A stretch of DNA of 64,000 nucleotides from Nageia nagi (lineage: Eukaryota > Pinophyta): NCBI GenBank assembly GCA_050084985.1, contig JBITNC010000001.1, positions 154,752,001-154,816,000 on the forward strand, given 5' to 3'. The translations under genes and the position numbers were made by a program. The notes beneath the pieces were generated by a model that saw nothing but the letters and a program-made list of their open reading frames with translations, had not been told where the DNA came from and made no database searches. Shown piece after piece: positions 1 through 10,685 of this stretch (position 1 is its first letter; each line of letters starts with the position of its first letter).

Positions 1-900
1 CAAATGCTCCTATATAAATCATGAATCTAATGAGTAATATTTAACAAGAATACTTAGATAAATTTATGCTAGTCTTTTTAGATGATATCCTCATATACTC
101 AAGGAATGATGAGGAGCATAACCATAATTTGAGATTAGAAATAGAGGTTTTGAGATGAAATAAACTATATGGTAAATTATATAAGTGTGATTTTTATGTT
201 TTCTACATTCAGTACTTAGGTCACATTATTTCTATCAAAGAAATCTTAGTTGACCCTAAAAAGGTAGAAGCAATAATGAGTTGTCTTGCGCAAACAAATG
301 TGATTGAGGTAAGAAGTTTCATGGGATTAGCTAGATATTATAGAAGATTTGTTAAGGAATTTTCAAAGACATCAAATCCTATCACCATTATATAAAAGAA
401 AAATAAAGTGTTTGAATGGACTGAGAAGTGTTAAAAAACATTTGCAACTCTTAAGGAAAAAGTTACCTCTGCACGAGTTCTCATTATCCTTGACCCCCAT
501 AGTGACTTTGTAATGTGTACAAATGCATCATTAAAGGTTTTGGGTGGAGTGTTATCACAAAATGGAAATATCATAGCACATGAATCCAGATTGTTAAAGC
601 CACATGAGTTGAATTATGCTACACATGATCTTGAGTTAGCAGTTGTAGTGCATGCATTGAAGATGTGGAGGTATTACTTTATAGGAAAACCTTTCAAATT
701 TGAAATAGATCATTAGAGTTTTAAATAGTTTTTCACTCATACTAACTTAAATGCTAGACAAAGGAGGTGTATGGAGTTCCTTGCAAAATATGATTTTAGT
801 ATTGAGTATATCAAGGGTATGGAAAATAAGGTAACCAATGCATTAATGTAAATGCCATGACAAGAAGCTAGTTTGACTCATTTGATCAAGTGAGAATCTT
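1..900 (+). pseudogene. R1 chromovirus pol: reverse transcriptase C-terminal part and RNase H
   Basis: Ty3/gypsy polymerase remnant that enters from the left window edge, so gag, protease and the RT fingers are not visible. The RT active-site box reads LVFLDDILIYS at about 69-101, with both Asp codons kept at 81-86. The connection region around 300-400 keeps a GLARYYRRFVKEF-like stretch. RNase H follows: from 513 the frame reads [16 protein letters not shown], then [17 protein letters not shown], then EIDH. The usual catalytic Asp of the CDAS motif is Asn here. The frame is broken by stops at positions where relatives have Gln or Lys codons (for example DH-stop-SFK-stop-FF near 713-730), so it cannot make an active enzyme. 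The order RT, RNase H, integrase in the next entry identifies Ty3/gypsy rather than Ty1/copia. This part lies left of the triplicated unit and occurs once in the window. Confidence 0.85.
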
Positions 901-999
901 ACTACAAGAGGATTTGTAATATAAATCCATCAAGTAAATGATAAAAAAAGGTAATATTTCATCTCAATACTTTTCTAAAAAATATATAATTTTGTATTT

Positions 1000-2220
1000 T
1001 AGAGAAAAATTAGTTATCTTAGAAAAAGGAGATTTAAGAAGTTCAATCCTACAAGAATCCCATCATCCTCCATATGCAACACATATGGGAGAAATGAAGA
1101 TGAGATAAGATTGGAAAAAGAACTTCTATTGGGATGGAATGAAGAAGGATATAGCATAGTTTGTGGTAAAAAACTTTAAATGTTAGAAAGTAAAAGCAAA
1201 ACATCAGCATCTAGGTGGATATTTATATCCCCATGATATTCTGACACAAAAATGGTAAGTAAACTAGATTCCATCATGACTCCATATTCATTATGGTTGA
1301 TAGGTTAACAAAGGTTGAACATATTATACCTGGTAACACCACAAATTATGGCCCTATAGTAGACAATAAGTTTGCACATGATATCTCTAGATTGCATGGA
1401 TTTCTTAAAGTGACAATCTCAAATAAGGATTCTAAGTTCACTTTCATATTTTGAAAATCATTACATAAGACATTGGGTATAAAGTTAAATATGAGCTCAG
1501 CTTATCAACCTAAGAAATATGTGTATAAGGAATGTATGAACAAATTCCTCGAGGACATACTTAGAATGTATTACATGGAACAAAAGACCTAATGGGAAGA
1601 TTATCTTTATATGGTTGAGTTCGCATACAATAATGGTTGTCATTCATATTTAGGAATGGCTCCTTTTGAGGAACTATATAAAAGGAGATGCAAAATTCCT
1701 TTGAAATGGGATAATTGAGAGGATCTAGTGATGATCCAACAAAAAATGTTAAAGTAAATGGAGGAGAAACTCAATTCTATTTGATGAAATTTGAAGGAAG
1801 CTACCAATGGATAGAAGAGGTATGCCAATATTAAGAGAACTCCTTGAGAATTTGCTATAGGTGATAAGGTTTTTTTATAAATTTGACCCATGAAAAGTGC
1901 CATAAAATCAACTAAATTGGATCCCCAATTTGTTGGTCCTTTTGAAATTATGGAAAAGAAGAGTCCTATAGCTTACAAACTTGCCTTGCCACCAAGTTTG
2001 TCTAAAATGCATGGTGTATTTCATGTCTCCATGTTATGAAAGTATGTTGCTGACCCTTATCATATTTTGGATTTCTCTTATTTATAGATCTTAACTTTTA
2101 GGACTAGGAAGCTAAGAAATAGGGAAATTAATGAATGTCTAGTCTAATGGGACAAATATTTTGAGTCATCTTCCATGTGGGAAGACACAACCATTATAAA
2201 AAGATAATTTCCATATTTAT
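1000..2220 (+). pseudogene. R1 integrase and C-terminal chromodomain remnant
   Basis: Integrase of the same R1 element. The zinc-binding region is recognisable (HHPPYATHMGEMK, then KKDIA and FKC-stop-KVKAKHQH; the first Cys of the pair reads Phe). The core keeps MVDRLTKVEHIIP near 1290-1330, HGFLKVTISNKDSKFTF near 1395-1450, and SSAYQP near 1497-1512. A conserved FAYNNGCHSYLGMAPFEELY block lies at about 1620-1680. The C-terminal part reads LDPQFVGPFEIMEKKSPIAY, then KMHGVFHVSMLWKYVADP. A degraded chromodomain follows, with RTRKLRNREINE, a Trp and WEDTTI, about 2100-2200. This C-terminal signature is typical of Tekay/Del-like chromoviruses; that clade is an inference. Several in-frame stops are present. 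The first breakpoint of the big tandem repeat falls inside this domain at 1418. Confidence 0.85.
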
Positions 2221-2315
2221 TTATTTAAATAATTTCCATATTTATTTATTTAATTATGTAGAACATTTATAAGTTTTGTGTTTGTATGAAAGAACATAGG
2301 GGACTATGTTCCTTT

Positions 2316-2329
2316 TAAGGGGAGGTGTA
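2316..2329 (+). other. R1 polypurine tract
   Basis: The sequence AAGGGGAGG lies immediately before TGTATGTCATGAACC. A purine run next to a TGTCATGA start is the usual plus-strand priming site and 3' LTR boundary in plant Ty3/gypsy elements. The same arrangement occurs at about 17212-17225 and 33237-33250 in the other two repeat copies. Confidence 0.75.
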
Positions 2330-3153
2330 TGTCATGAACCACCTCAATATACTATTAGAGCTCGAGCACCATTAAGGATTTGAATGGATTATATTTGAAT
2401 ATGGTAATGATATGCTTGATAAGGGAATATGTATCATTTGTGATAATTTGATACTAGCTTCAAGATGTTTTGACATAGGTCACTTTGATATGGAGAAGAA
2501 ATCCAAAGACCTTAGGGAACAAAGGTGAACTAGTGATAGGAATGGAAGCGTAAGAGAAGAAAATGATTGGCATTGATTCACTAACACACCATATGACCAT
2601 CATAAATCATGTAGTTGCATGTAGAATAATTGATATGATTACCAATTTCTTCATGAAAATATGTTTGCAAAAATGTGTGGATTAATCTTACTCTACAAGA
2701 CGAGCTGATTGTCACTAGTAAAGGTGTGTTTCCTTGTTTTATGTTTTTGAAATTAAAAATTGAAATGGAGGGAAAAATGAATATACCTTATTTAAATTTA
2801 AAAATTTATATAAGATAAGAATGATAAATTAAATGGGGTAAAAGTTGAATATGAGAACCCATACTATTGCCACATGGGGCTAATAGTAAAAATGGTATCA
2901 GAAAAAAGACTAAGGTCTTCTTGTGGTGTTACAATATATTTAATGGGTAAGAAAATAATGGAGTAATGACCTTACTTAGTTTTATTATCTTGTGTTAGGC
3001 ATGGATAAAAGTTGGCATTGATTTTTCAGTTAATTAAAAAGTCTCCAAGGTATTTAATACCATTTCAATCATCAACAACTTTAAGAAAACCTACCCTAAA
3101 AATTATTAAAGGTGAGAGGAGATGTTCATTTGGATACACTTGAACATCTTTAG

Positions 3154-3162
3154 CTATAAATA
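3154..3162 (+). promoter_or_regulatory. TATA box of R1 LTR, copy 1
   Basis: CTATAAATA followed by AGAGGGGTGG. It sits inside the R1 LTR and would direct transcription rightwards, towards antisense R2 and, about 12 kb on, the IQD first exon. It is kept in the other two LTR copies (18050 and 34075). Whether it is active cannot be judged from sequence. Confidence 0.5.
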
Positions 3163-3186
3163 AGAGGGGTGGAACATTAGAAAAAT

Positions 3187-3208
3187 ATCTACCTATCTAT
3201 CTATCTTT
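3187..3208. repeat. Short ATCT microsatellite
   Basis: Imperfect run of ATCT/CTAT units just downstream of the LTR TATA box. It is also present after the TATA boxes at 18050 and 34075, so it belongs to the LTR leader. Confidence 0.8.
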
Positions 3209-3400
3209 TATTATTTCATTTTTATTATTCTCAAGCTTGGGTGTAGAGTTACATGAAGAAAAGAAGTCTCTTTTCCCTTTCCAAGCTCAGGTGCATTCTT
3301 AAACATATTTAAAATATCTAGTTGCAAGAGTCATATATTGAGAATGTTGTTTTTTAATTATATTAAAGTGTTATTGATAAAAAGTCTTGTACCATTGAAA

Positions 3401-5072
3401 GAGACATATTGTTTATTTTGTTGGATATAATGCATGTGATTTTTGGAGCCTTGTCTTGTCATTTAAAAGAGCAAAGGGATGGGATCTTACTATTTTTAAG
3501 TTTTATTGGGAAATCTCAAATACAAACATGTGTAATAGTATATTCAATTAATTTTATTATGGGTATTTCATGTACCTTATGCTTATGAAAAGAATTTAAT
3601 CTTACTTTGAATCTATGTATCCTCCCACATTTTCCATGTGGTAATTCATAGCCATAATATTTGAAGTCAAACCATTTATGCTACTCTTTGGTAGTATTCC
3701 AACCTTTATCTTCCTAGAATTAATCAACAAATTTATTTTGAAATCCACAACCTTCCCATTTTTGCAAATATTTTGTAGTCATTTATGTGCTCTTTCTCAT
3801 TTTACTTACTCAAGCATACATGATCCATACATAATAAGGCACTATTGCTCACTAATTCTTCTCACCTTTTAAAGATTCCTTTGTGGTGATCTATGCTGGA
3901 AGAATACTAAAAAATGGGTGTAGAGTATGGCTTTGCTTCAATAATTATGTGACAATCTCTAATACTCTAGTAGAAACCCCTTTTGTGCTTATCCTACCAC
4001 CATTACTATCCATAAAAATGTATTTGCATCTTGACTACTATCAAACAAGTCTTGGGTATGGTGTATTCCTATGCATTTTATCTACATGGCTATCTAGGTA
4101 TTCATGACCACATATTTAAAAAACTAATAATATTGACTACACTTTCATGAATCCCCATACCTTCTAGAGATATCATGATTGAACATGTTGAACAGAATGT
4201 TGGTTGCACCTATCCATTATATTTGAATCACCTTTGCTCACATCCATGGAACTCTATCTGTATCATCAAATATTCCTCAAGCCTTGAAGTTGAATATAAT
4301 TGTGATCTCAAACTATTTATTTACATTCCTATGGGATAGAACTCCATATCTTCCCTACGATATTGGATCTAGGCATATACTATTAAAATTTATAGAAATT
4401 GGTTTCACTTTAATCTAAAAACTTATGTTATCTATAAAATCTACATGTGATCTCAGTGAAAATCCTCTTTACCATAGTTGTATCTTGCCATTCGATTGGC
4501 ATGATATCCTTTCATTAAGTTGGAATTTGTTTCAAGGTCACTTAAACCATCCAAGTAAATCATTAATTTGATCAGTACAAGATATGGTGAATCAAGGAAG
4601 GACTTTGGTCTTTCATGGATAGCACTTACATTTAATTTAATTGCCCTTTTACTTTTAACACCTACTCCACTATGATTAGTACCTTTTAGTTTTAAAATGT
4701 TATTAAGTATTTTTATGATTAAATTCAATCTTAGTATGTAGATGGATTAATGACTAACAAAGAAGAAATATGAATATTAGATTAGAAGGGATATAAAGAA
4801 GAAATATGAATATTAGACTAGAAGGGATATAAAGGGTGACTATACATTAATAAGATGTGGTTCACAATAAATTTATTATTGCTATAGATGAAAAACTATA
4901 TTTATTTGAGATAGTAAGATATTAATATTAAATTTGGGAAGGTTAAAACCTAAAACTATTATATAATAGTAATATACATGGTTAGTTTATGAAAGGAAAA
5001 TTATTGTGACCAAGGAAGGGAGGTGATAAAAATCCTCCTTAGGTCCATATAGGTGAATGTGAATAGGATTAC
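3401..5072. other. Non-coding spacer between the R1 LTR and R2
   Basis: AT-rich sequence, possibly including the right part of the R1 LTR. Short open frames here show no recognisable motif. The only clear structure is the 36-bp duplication at 4761. Equivalent sequence lies at about 18300-20006 and 34330-36032. Confidence 0.6.
4761..4832. repeat. 36-bp tandem duplication, copy 1
   Basis: Two adjacent 36-bp units beginning AGAAGAAATATGAATATTAG; the second differs by one base (GATT to GACT). The same pair occurs at 19695-19766 and 35721-35792, so it predates the large triplication. Confidence 0.9.
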
Positions 5073-5482
5073 TATTACAATGCTACAAATATGAAAAGGG
5101 AAATATTGCAAAAATGAAATGAATATTGATTTGAAATAGGAAAATGACAACTATATAGTGGAAATAATAGATCATGCACTAATAAATAGAACACAAAATA
5201 GCATCAATAAGTAGATAAGGATAGGATTTTACTGAATAGTAATAGAATCATAGGCCACTTTGAGGGGACTACCTCTTTACATCTCCAAAAGTGAAAAATA
5301 ATATTCAAGATGCCTTTCTCCACACACTTCTATCTATTTATAATAAACTAATCCTAACCCTAATAGTAACAAAAAATTGGGCCCTACCCTTACGATCACA
5401 ATATTACAGTTTACAATATAGGCTAATAATTTAATAAAATACTAATACTAACACTAAAATGTTAGGATGTGAGATTATAACA
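5073..5482 (-). repeat. R2 3' LTR, copy 1
   Basis: 410 bp, aligned throughout with 10276-10685 with many substitutions, so the insertion is old. The plus-strand left end has decayed from TGTTATG to TATTACA. A CCTAACCCTAAT stretch near its right end resembles telomere-type repeats and recurs in every R2 LTR. Confidence 0.9.
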
Positions 5483-5496
5483 TGCCACCCCTCTTG
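5483..5496 (-). other. R2 polypurine tract, copy 1
   Basis: Read on the minus strand the sequence is AAGAGGGGTGGCA followed by TGTTA, the LTR start. This is the expected plus-strand primer site. It is repeated next to the left LTRs of copies 2 and 3 (about 20417-20430 and 36444-36456). Confidence 0.75.
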
Positions 5497-5900
5497 GGAT
5501 GAAGCTTTTTCCTCAAAGCTTGAATTGTGGGAATTGTTGCTACAACTAATGAAGTATTTCACATTTTGCATCTTTTGGTGCCATGCCTTACCACTACATA
5601 AGGACTCTTATGATGGAGCGATTACGAAGCTATTATGAATGTTGATCCATAATTGCCTTAGGTACAAGAGACATGAAACACTGGGTGAATCTTGGAAGAA
5701 TTAGGGAGATCTAGTTTGTATTGAGCTGGGCCAATGCATTGTAACACCTTGTAAGGATCATAAAACCTTGGGGTAAATTTTTGAGGGCCTTTTATTTTTA
5801 AGGGTTTTTGGTGATAAGGTTGCAACCTTAGAAAGACCATGTCATATACTTGGAACTCTCTTTCCATATGTTGCTTATCAACTTGTTGTTTCATATAACA
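5485..5900 (-). pseudogene. R2 integrase C-terminal domain and chromodomain, copy 1
   Basis: From 5894 downwards the minus strand reads MKQQVDKQHMEREFQVYDMV, then FLRLQPYHQK, RFYDPYKVLQCIGPAQYKL and SSKIHPVFHVSCT. This is the classic plant Ty3/gypsy integrase C-terminus (GPY/F-type module and HPVFHVS). After it, in another reading of the same strand, VPEAIMDQHS, LRNRSITRVLM and WQGMAPKDAKWE can be read. They match the chromodomain that chromoviruses carry, with stops where Gln, Arg or Lys codons are expected. It ends at the polypurine tract. The open frame is a fragment; there is no start or stop that would make it a gene. Confidence 0.88.
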
Positions 5901-6860
5901 TTGTGCTATCTAAAGGTTATCTTTGAGAAAATGAAGAATATGATCCCAAGTAACTAAAGCTAAGTCAACTACCTTAACTTTATTGATACCTATAGCATAT
6001 TAGGTGACTATTGGTGGAGCTTGACCATACACTACTTCATTGGGGGTCATCTTGCTAGTAGAATGATAAGATGTATTATATGACCACTCATCCAAGGGAA
6101 GCCATCATACCCAATGCATAGGTTGTGCTAAAGTAAAATAATATAAATATGTTTCCAAGCATTTGTTGATAAGCTTAGTCTAACCATAAATTTATTGATG
6201 ATATGCTAAGCTCAAGTTTAGTTGGGTACCTTGTAGTTTGAAAAGCTCTTACCAAAACTGACTTGTAAAAGTGGGATCATGATCACTAACAATCATCTTT
6301 GGCATGCCATTTAGTTTGAAAATTATATCTAGGAATAATTATGCCACTATCATTACTTTGTATGGATGAGCCAATGAACCAAAATGAGCATATTTGGATA
6401 ATTGATCAACCACCACTAGAATAACTAATTTACCATGGGATTTAGGAAGGCCTCAAATGAAATCCATTAAGATATCTATCCATGTATGGTTAGGTATGGG
6501 AAGAGATTGTAGGAGTCTTGGAGTACCCACTATCTCACCCTTTTGTTGTTGACACACATCACAAGCTACCATAAACTACTTGATATCTAATTTCATACTT
6601 GTCCAATAGAATGATCATGCCACCCGCTTATAATTTTTCAAAAATTTATCATGTCTTAATGTAGGTATGAAATGCAATTCAGCAAGTATTTCTAATTTAC
6701 ATTTTGAAGGAGTGAGTAACAAAGTTTGGCCTTTGAATCTCAAAATACCATCATGCCATATATGGTGTGGTTTACTTGTGGAGTGTTGAGTGATCTTTTT
6801 TAACAATTTTTTGGTGGAGCTATCCTCTACCCACTCTTGTTTAACTTTATCCAACCATTG
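5900..6860 (-). pseudogene. R2 integrase core, copy 1
   Basis: On the minus strand a His-rich zinc-binding module is readable (ELHFIPTLRHDKFLKNYKRVA, about 6680-6615), followed by CDVCQQQKGE near 6540. The catalytic core begins with [13 protein letters not shown] (first Asp) near 6460. It continues with GMPKMIVSDHDPTFTSQFW (second Asp) near 6300. The catalytic Glu block, normally DGQTE, reads as a Lys variant around 6190, so the third acidic residue is lost. A conserved stretch on casting the target site (SKMTPNEVVYGQAPP) lies near 6050. Stops and the missing Glu make it inactive. The equivalent Lys is also seen in copy 2, so the loss is older than the triplication. Confidence 0.85.
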
Positions 6861-6899
6861 AGGAATAGGAGATGAAAAAGCTTGTAGTGCTACTTAATC

Positions 6900-7310
6900 T
6901 TCAAATGTTTTGGATAAAGCATCGATAACCACATTCTCCTTACCTTTATGGTATACTATATCATAATCATAACCTAATAGTTTGGTCACCCATTTTTGTT
7001 GCTTAGGCATAGAAATTCATTGCTCAATGAAAAATTTCAAACTATGATGATTTGTGAGGATGATGAAATGGTGACCAATGAGATATGGTCTCCAACATTG
7101 AACTACATGAATGATGGCAAGCATTTATTTTTCATAAGTGGATTAACCCAAATTTTTTCTAGAGAGTGCTCTACTAGTGAATGCCAAGGGATGCCCCTCT
7201 TGCACTAATACTACCTTGATTCCTACTCCACAAGCATCACTTTCTATCATGAAAGTTTTAGAAAAAATTGGCATTGGTAATATCAAGGTGGTACACATCA
7301 CCTCCTTGAG
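6900..7310 (-). pseudogene. R2 RNase H, copy 1
   Basis: The minus strand from about 7250 reads SDACGVGIKVVLVQEGHPLA, then FTSRALSRKN: the first catalytic Asp and the conserved SRALS block of Ty3/gypsy RNase H. Further on, remnants equivalent to the better preserved copy 3 (IIHVVQCWRPYLIGHHF, TNHHSLKFF, ENVVTDALSK) run to about 6900. The usual DH of the TDH motif reads NH. Stops separate the pieces. Confidence 0.85.
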
Positions 7311-7379
7311 CTTAAGGAAGGCTACCTTAGCTTGAGGGGACCATTGGAAAGAATTCTTTTTCAGCAACATGGTTAAGGT

Positions 7380-8090
7380 GCTACAATCTTTCCATAATCC
7401 TTCACAAATTTCCTATAATAGCCTATCAACCCCAAGAATCCTTGAATACTTTTCTAAGATGTATGAATAGACTAGTTCTACATGTTAATAATCTTTTGTG
7501 GATCCATCTTAACTCCCTCTTTAGATATAACATGGCCTAAATAGTCAATTTTCCTCTTACCAAATGAACATTTTGATTTTTTTACATATAGCTAGTGTTC
7601 CTTCAAAATTTGCAAGGTTTGGTCAACATGTGCCACATGTTCTTGCCATGTCTTACTATAGATCAAGATATCATCAAAGAAAACTAAAATGAACTTCCTG
7701 AGGAACAGATGAAACACTTAATTCATTAAACTTTGAAATATGGATGGGGAATTTGTGAGGGAAAAAGGCATGACCAAGAACTCATAATGGTCCTTATGGG
7801 TGTGAAATGCAATTTTTGTTATATCCTCCTCCATGAGGTATATTTATGATACCTAGATTGTAGGTCCAACTTGGATAAATATCTTACCCCATGTAGTTCA
7901 TCCAATAATTCATTAATGATCGAGATGGAAAATGTTTCTTTGATGGTAATTTTGTTGAGGGCCCTAAAATCCACACACATACACCATGAACCATCTTTCT
8001 TATGAACCAATATAATTGGAAAGAATATGGGCTTACATTAGGTTAGATTACTCTTACATCCAATAGTTCCTTAACCAATTTTTTGATTTC
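7380..8090 (-). pseudogene. R2 reverse transcriptase, copy 1
   Basis: Minus-strand MVHKKDGSWCMCVDFRALNK (8010 downwards), then LLDELHGVRYLSKLDLQSRY. These are RT blocks 2-3 with the first catalytic Asp (KLDL). The FDDIL active-site box can be read near 7680. A conserved connection follows, with SKEG, then KIINM-stop-N and LQGFLGLICYYRKF near 7430-7380. The Trp codon in the NW-type motif is TAG at 7472-7474 but still TGG in copy 2. The frame is broken by stops and small indels. Confidence 0.88.
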
Positions 8091-8639
8091 ATTTTTCTAT
8101 AAACAAGGATACTGAAAAGGATGAATGTTTGGTGGGTGACTTCCTACACCAATTGAATAGCATGATCATGTGATTGCTAGGGTGGTAATCCCATTGGTTC
8201 CTCAAAGGTACTTGAATGCTTACTTAATATGGGCTACAAATCCTTAGGCTCTATGATTTCAGATTTGATGATTGATAAAGAGTATAACTATGCTAGCATC
8301 CCTTTTCCACATTTTTGTAGGATGTTTTCCATGCAATGTGAGCTCACAACTTATACAAATCCACCTTGTAATCCCCTAAAAGTATTCTCTTGTTCATCTA
8401 TTTTAAAGGTCATCCATAGCTTGACAAAATTCCACTATATAGTGCCTAAAGTCCTTAACCATTGAACCCCCAAAACTATATCACATCCGTCAAATGGTAA
8501 AGTGTACATGTTGCTTTTCAAATTATAGTGGTCCATGCTCAATTTGACATTGTGATATGTACCTTTACATGCTATTTTTCCTCCATTCCCAACCATAACT
8601 TAAAAATTATTTGTAGGGTGAATATAATAGTTAGCAACC

Positions 8640-8860
8640 TTATCCACTCATGGATCAATTAAATTATGAGTACTTCTTGAATCCAACAATATTATGAGAG
8701 GGTGCTTTTTAAAAATCCCTTTGACCTTCATAGTCTTCAGGTGTAATCTCATATTTCTCCTCACTAGGAGTATCAACATCAAGGAAATATAACTTTTGTT
8801 GTGTACAATAATGATCGTGAATAAATTTTTCATCATAATTATAGCACAAGCCCTTCTTTC
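8640..8860 (-). pseudogene. R2 gag zinc knuckle and aspartic protease, copy 1
   Basis: The protease active-site segment reads PLIILLDSRSTHNLIDP at about 8700-8648. Relatives have DSG, so the Gly after the catalytic pair is Arg. Just upstream on the minus strand (about 8855-8810) is a degraded CCHC knuckle of the form C-x2-Y-x4-H-x4-C type, where the second Cys is Tyr. Between them copy 1 lacks about 90 bp present at 23670-23760 in copy 2; the ends share the triplet TAG. Confidence 0.8.
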
Positions 8861-10200
8861 GATGCTCTTGCATTTCCTACCATGTCAACTTCTTAGTTTG
8901 CATTATGCAATTTGATGGTGGGGCATATGTGTTATTAGAGGAATGGGAAATATTATGTGTTTTGGTGAATGAAGGTCTTGCATTTCATCGATGAGCATTG
9001 GCTTTATCTTTAGTGAGCTTTGCCAAGGTAATAGCATCCATCATAATTTTGGGATTAAACATTTTGACCTCTAATTTAATTTATTCCTTTAAGCCACTAA
9101 TAAAACAACTTGTGAAAAATGCATTGTCCAAATGAAAAGTTTTCATATGCACCTTCAAATCCTTTAGGATTTTGTTCAATGTGAAATACTATCTAGCCAT
9201 ATAAATCTAGCTAGTGGGATTATTTCTATCAAATCAAGGAAAATCTAATTTGGTTGTGCATGGAAGAATGAAACCACCTTATTAGCTCTAAAAGTTATGA
9301 TGATAGATGCATTATTGGTATGACTAAGATTTAGTTGAACACTATCACATTTACTATCAAGGGTTTGTATTTAGGTTTATATTTATCAGATTTATACCCT
9401 AAATGTACTAGTAAGTGTATCTGCCATTTGTTGGATCATAGTTTGAAATGTCATCATGGTAGGATCAACTTGTGCTGCTATTTGAGATATTATTTCAGGT
9501 GCCATTTCTGGAAATTGCTATTTTTGAAGCTGATATTTTTGGAAATTGCTATTTTTAGAAGTGCTTGAAAAAGTGTATGGCTGTAATATATCAAAATCAT
9601 CAACTTGAAAAGATGATCACAATTGGCTAGGTCTCTTGATGATGATTTTTGAACTCCCAAACTTTTTTTTACATCTATGGGTCTATCAACTTTTGTTAAA
9701 AACTACTAAAATAGTACAAAATTTTAGTTATTTAGCTGTAAAGTTTTTGTTGCCTCTAAACTATTATTTTTGGTAGCTCTAAAAAATTGCATGTCATACA
9801 TTTTGCTTTCCAAATCAAAGTTTTTTGTGTGAAGGAATGATTCTAAGGTAACAATTATCTACTCTATAGGCTTGTCTAAACACCCCTCCTATTCAACTTT
9901 GACAAGGAAAGAGGTTGCAAAAATGGATTTTGTGATAAGTAGCTTTCTAGTGACACTTGTTGGTGCACTACAATTTATAGATGGTAAATATAGCTTCCTA
10001 CCTAGTTTTCATTTATAGCTTAGATAGTCTTCGATATACCTTTTGGTACATGGAGTCCAATTTCATGTAGGGTTCTATATGAGGCCTAGATATTAGTGTA
10101 GAATTTTTTTGCACCTCACTTCACACATAACTTTATGGGAAAATATGCTTAGCCAAAAATGATAGATCCTCTTAGATATTTTAAAACCCCAAGTACAAGG
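8860..10200 (-). pseudogene. R2 gag, copy 1 (internally deleted)
   Basis: Position between the PBS and the protease marks this as gag. The minus strand has scattered open stretches but I cannot read a continuous capsid domain. A 207-bp segment present in copies 2 and 3 is missing after about 9131. In copy 2 it is bounded by two GTCCAA hexamers (24138 and 24345), so deletion between short direct repeats is the likely cause. Confidence 0.65.
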
Positions 10201-10261
10201 TTTCTAGCTTAGACCTCAAATTTGTTTTTTGTTTTCTTGCAACAAAATGGCCCTAGAAATA

Positions 10262-10273
10262 GCTTTGATACCA
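10262..10273 (-). other. R2 primer binding site, copy 1
   Basis: Minus-strand TGGTATCAAAGC begins two bases inside the 5' LTR end. It differs at one position from the initiator tRNA-Met complement used by many plant retrotransposons (TGGTATCAGAGC). This fixes the element's orientation as minus. Confidence 0.85.
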
Positions 10274-10275
10274 TA

Positions 10276-10685
10276 TGTTATGATGCTACAAATATAAAAA
10301 GGGAAATATTGTAGAAATGAAATGAATATTGATTTGAAATAGGAAAGTGATAACTATCTAGTGGAAATAATAGAGCATGCACTGATAAATAGAACATAAA
10401 ATAGTATCAATAAGTAGATAAGGATAGGATTTTACTGAATAGTAATGGAATCACAAGCCGCTTCGAGGGGGATACCCCCTTACAACTCCAAAAGTTAAAA
10501 ATAATGTTCAATCTACCTTTCTACACATAATTCTATCTATTTATAATAAACTAACCCTAACCCTAATAGTAATGCAAAATTGGACCTTTCCCTTACAATA
10601 ACAATATTATAGTTTACAATATAGGTTGACAATTTAATAAAATACTAATACTTACACTAAAATGTTAGGATGTGGGATCCTAACA
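10276..10685 (-). repeat. R2 5' LTR, copy 1
   Basis: 410 bp with intact termini TGTTATG and CCTAACA on the plus strand. It carries a double telomere-like CTAACCCTAACCCTAAT at about 10551-10567. Partner of 5073-5482. Confidence 0.92.

Larger units (their letters stand above)
2330..3400 (+). mobile_element. R1 3' LTR, copy 1 (right end not fixed)
   Basis: The LTR starts with TGTCATGAACC directly after the polypurine tract. It contains a good core promoter (CTATAAATAAG at 3154) about 0.8 kb in, as expected for U3 followed by R/U5. The 5' LTR lies outside the window, so no partner is available to fix the right end. The stated end is a conservative limit. A TGACA at 3950-3954 could be the real terminus, which would give an LTR of about 1.6 kb. 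Confidence 0.6.
5073..10685 (-). mobile_element. R2 chromovirus, copy 1, full-length but decayed
   Basis: Complete LTR retrotransposon on the minus strand, 5,613 bp. Two ~410-bp LTRs (5073-5482 and 10276-10685) flank a body whose minus-strand order is PBS, gag with zinc knuckle, protease, RT, RNase H, integrase, chromodomain, polypurine tract. The flanks ATTAC (5068-5072) and ATTGC (10686-10690) look like a 5-bp target duplication with one change. The right LTR begins TGTTA and ends TAACA on the plus strand, perfect short inverted termini. Size, short LTRs and a C-terminal chromodomain suggest a Reina/Galadriel-like chromovirus; the clade is an inference. All genes are broken. The insertion predates the triplication because all three units contain it at the same site. 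Confidence 0.92.

Noticed and set aside
2893-2902. TGGTATCAGA, resembling a tRNA-Met primer binding site
   Set aside because: It lies inside the R1 3' LTR region, downstream of a polypurine tract and not next to any LTR end; the match is only ten bases.
3883-4107. 74-codon plus-strand open frame, repeated at 18816 and 34842
   Set aside because: No recognisable domain, lies in LTR/spacer sequence, and similarity among copies follows from duplication.
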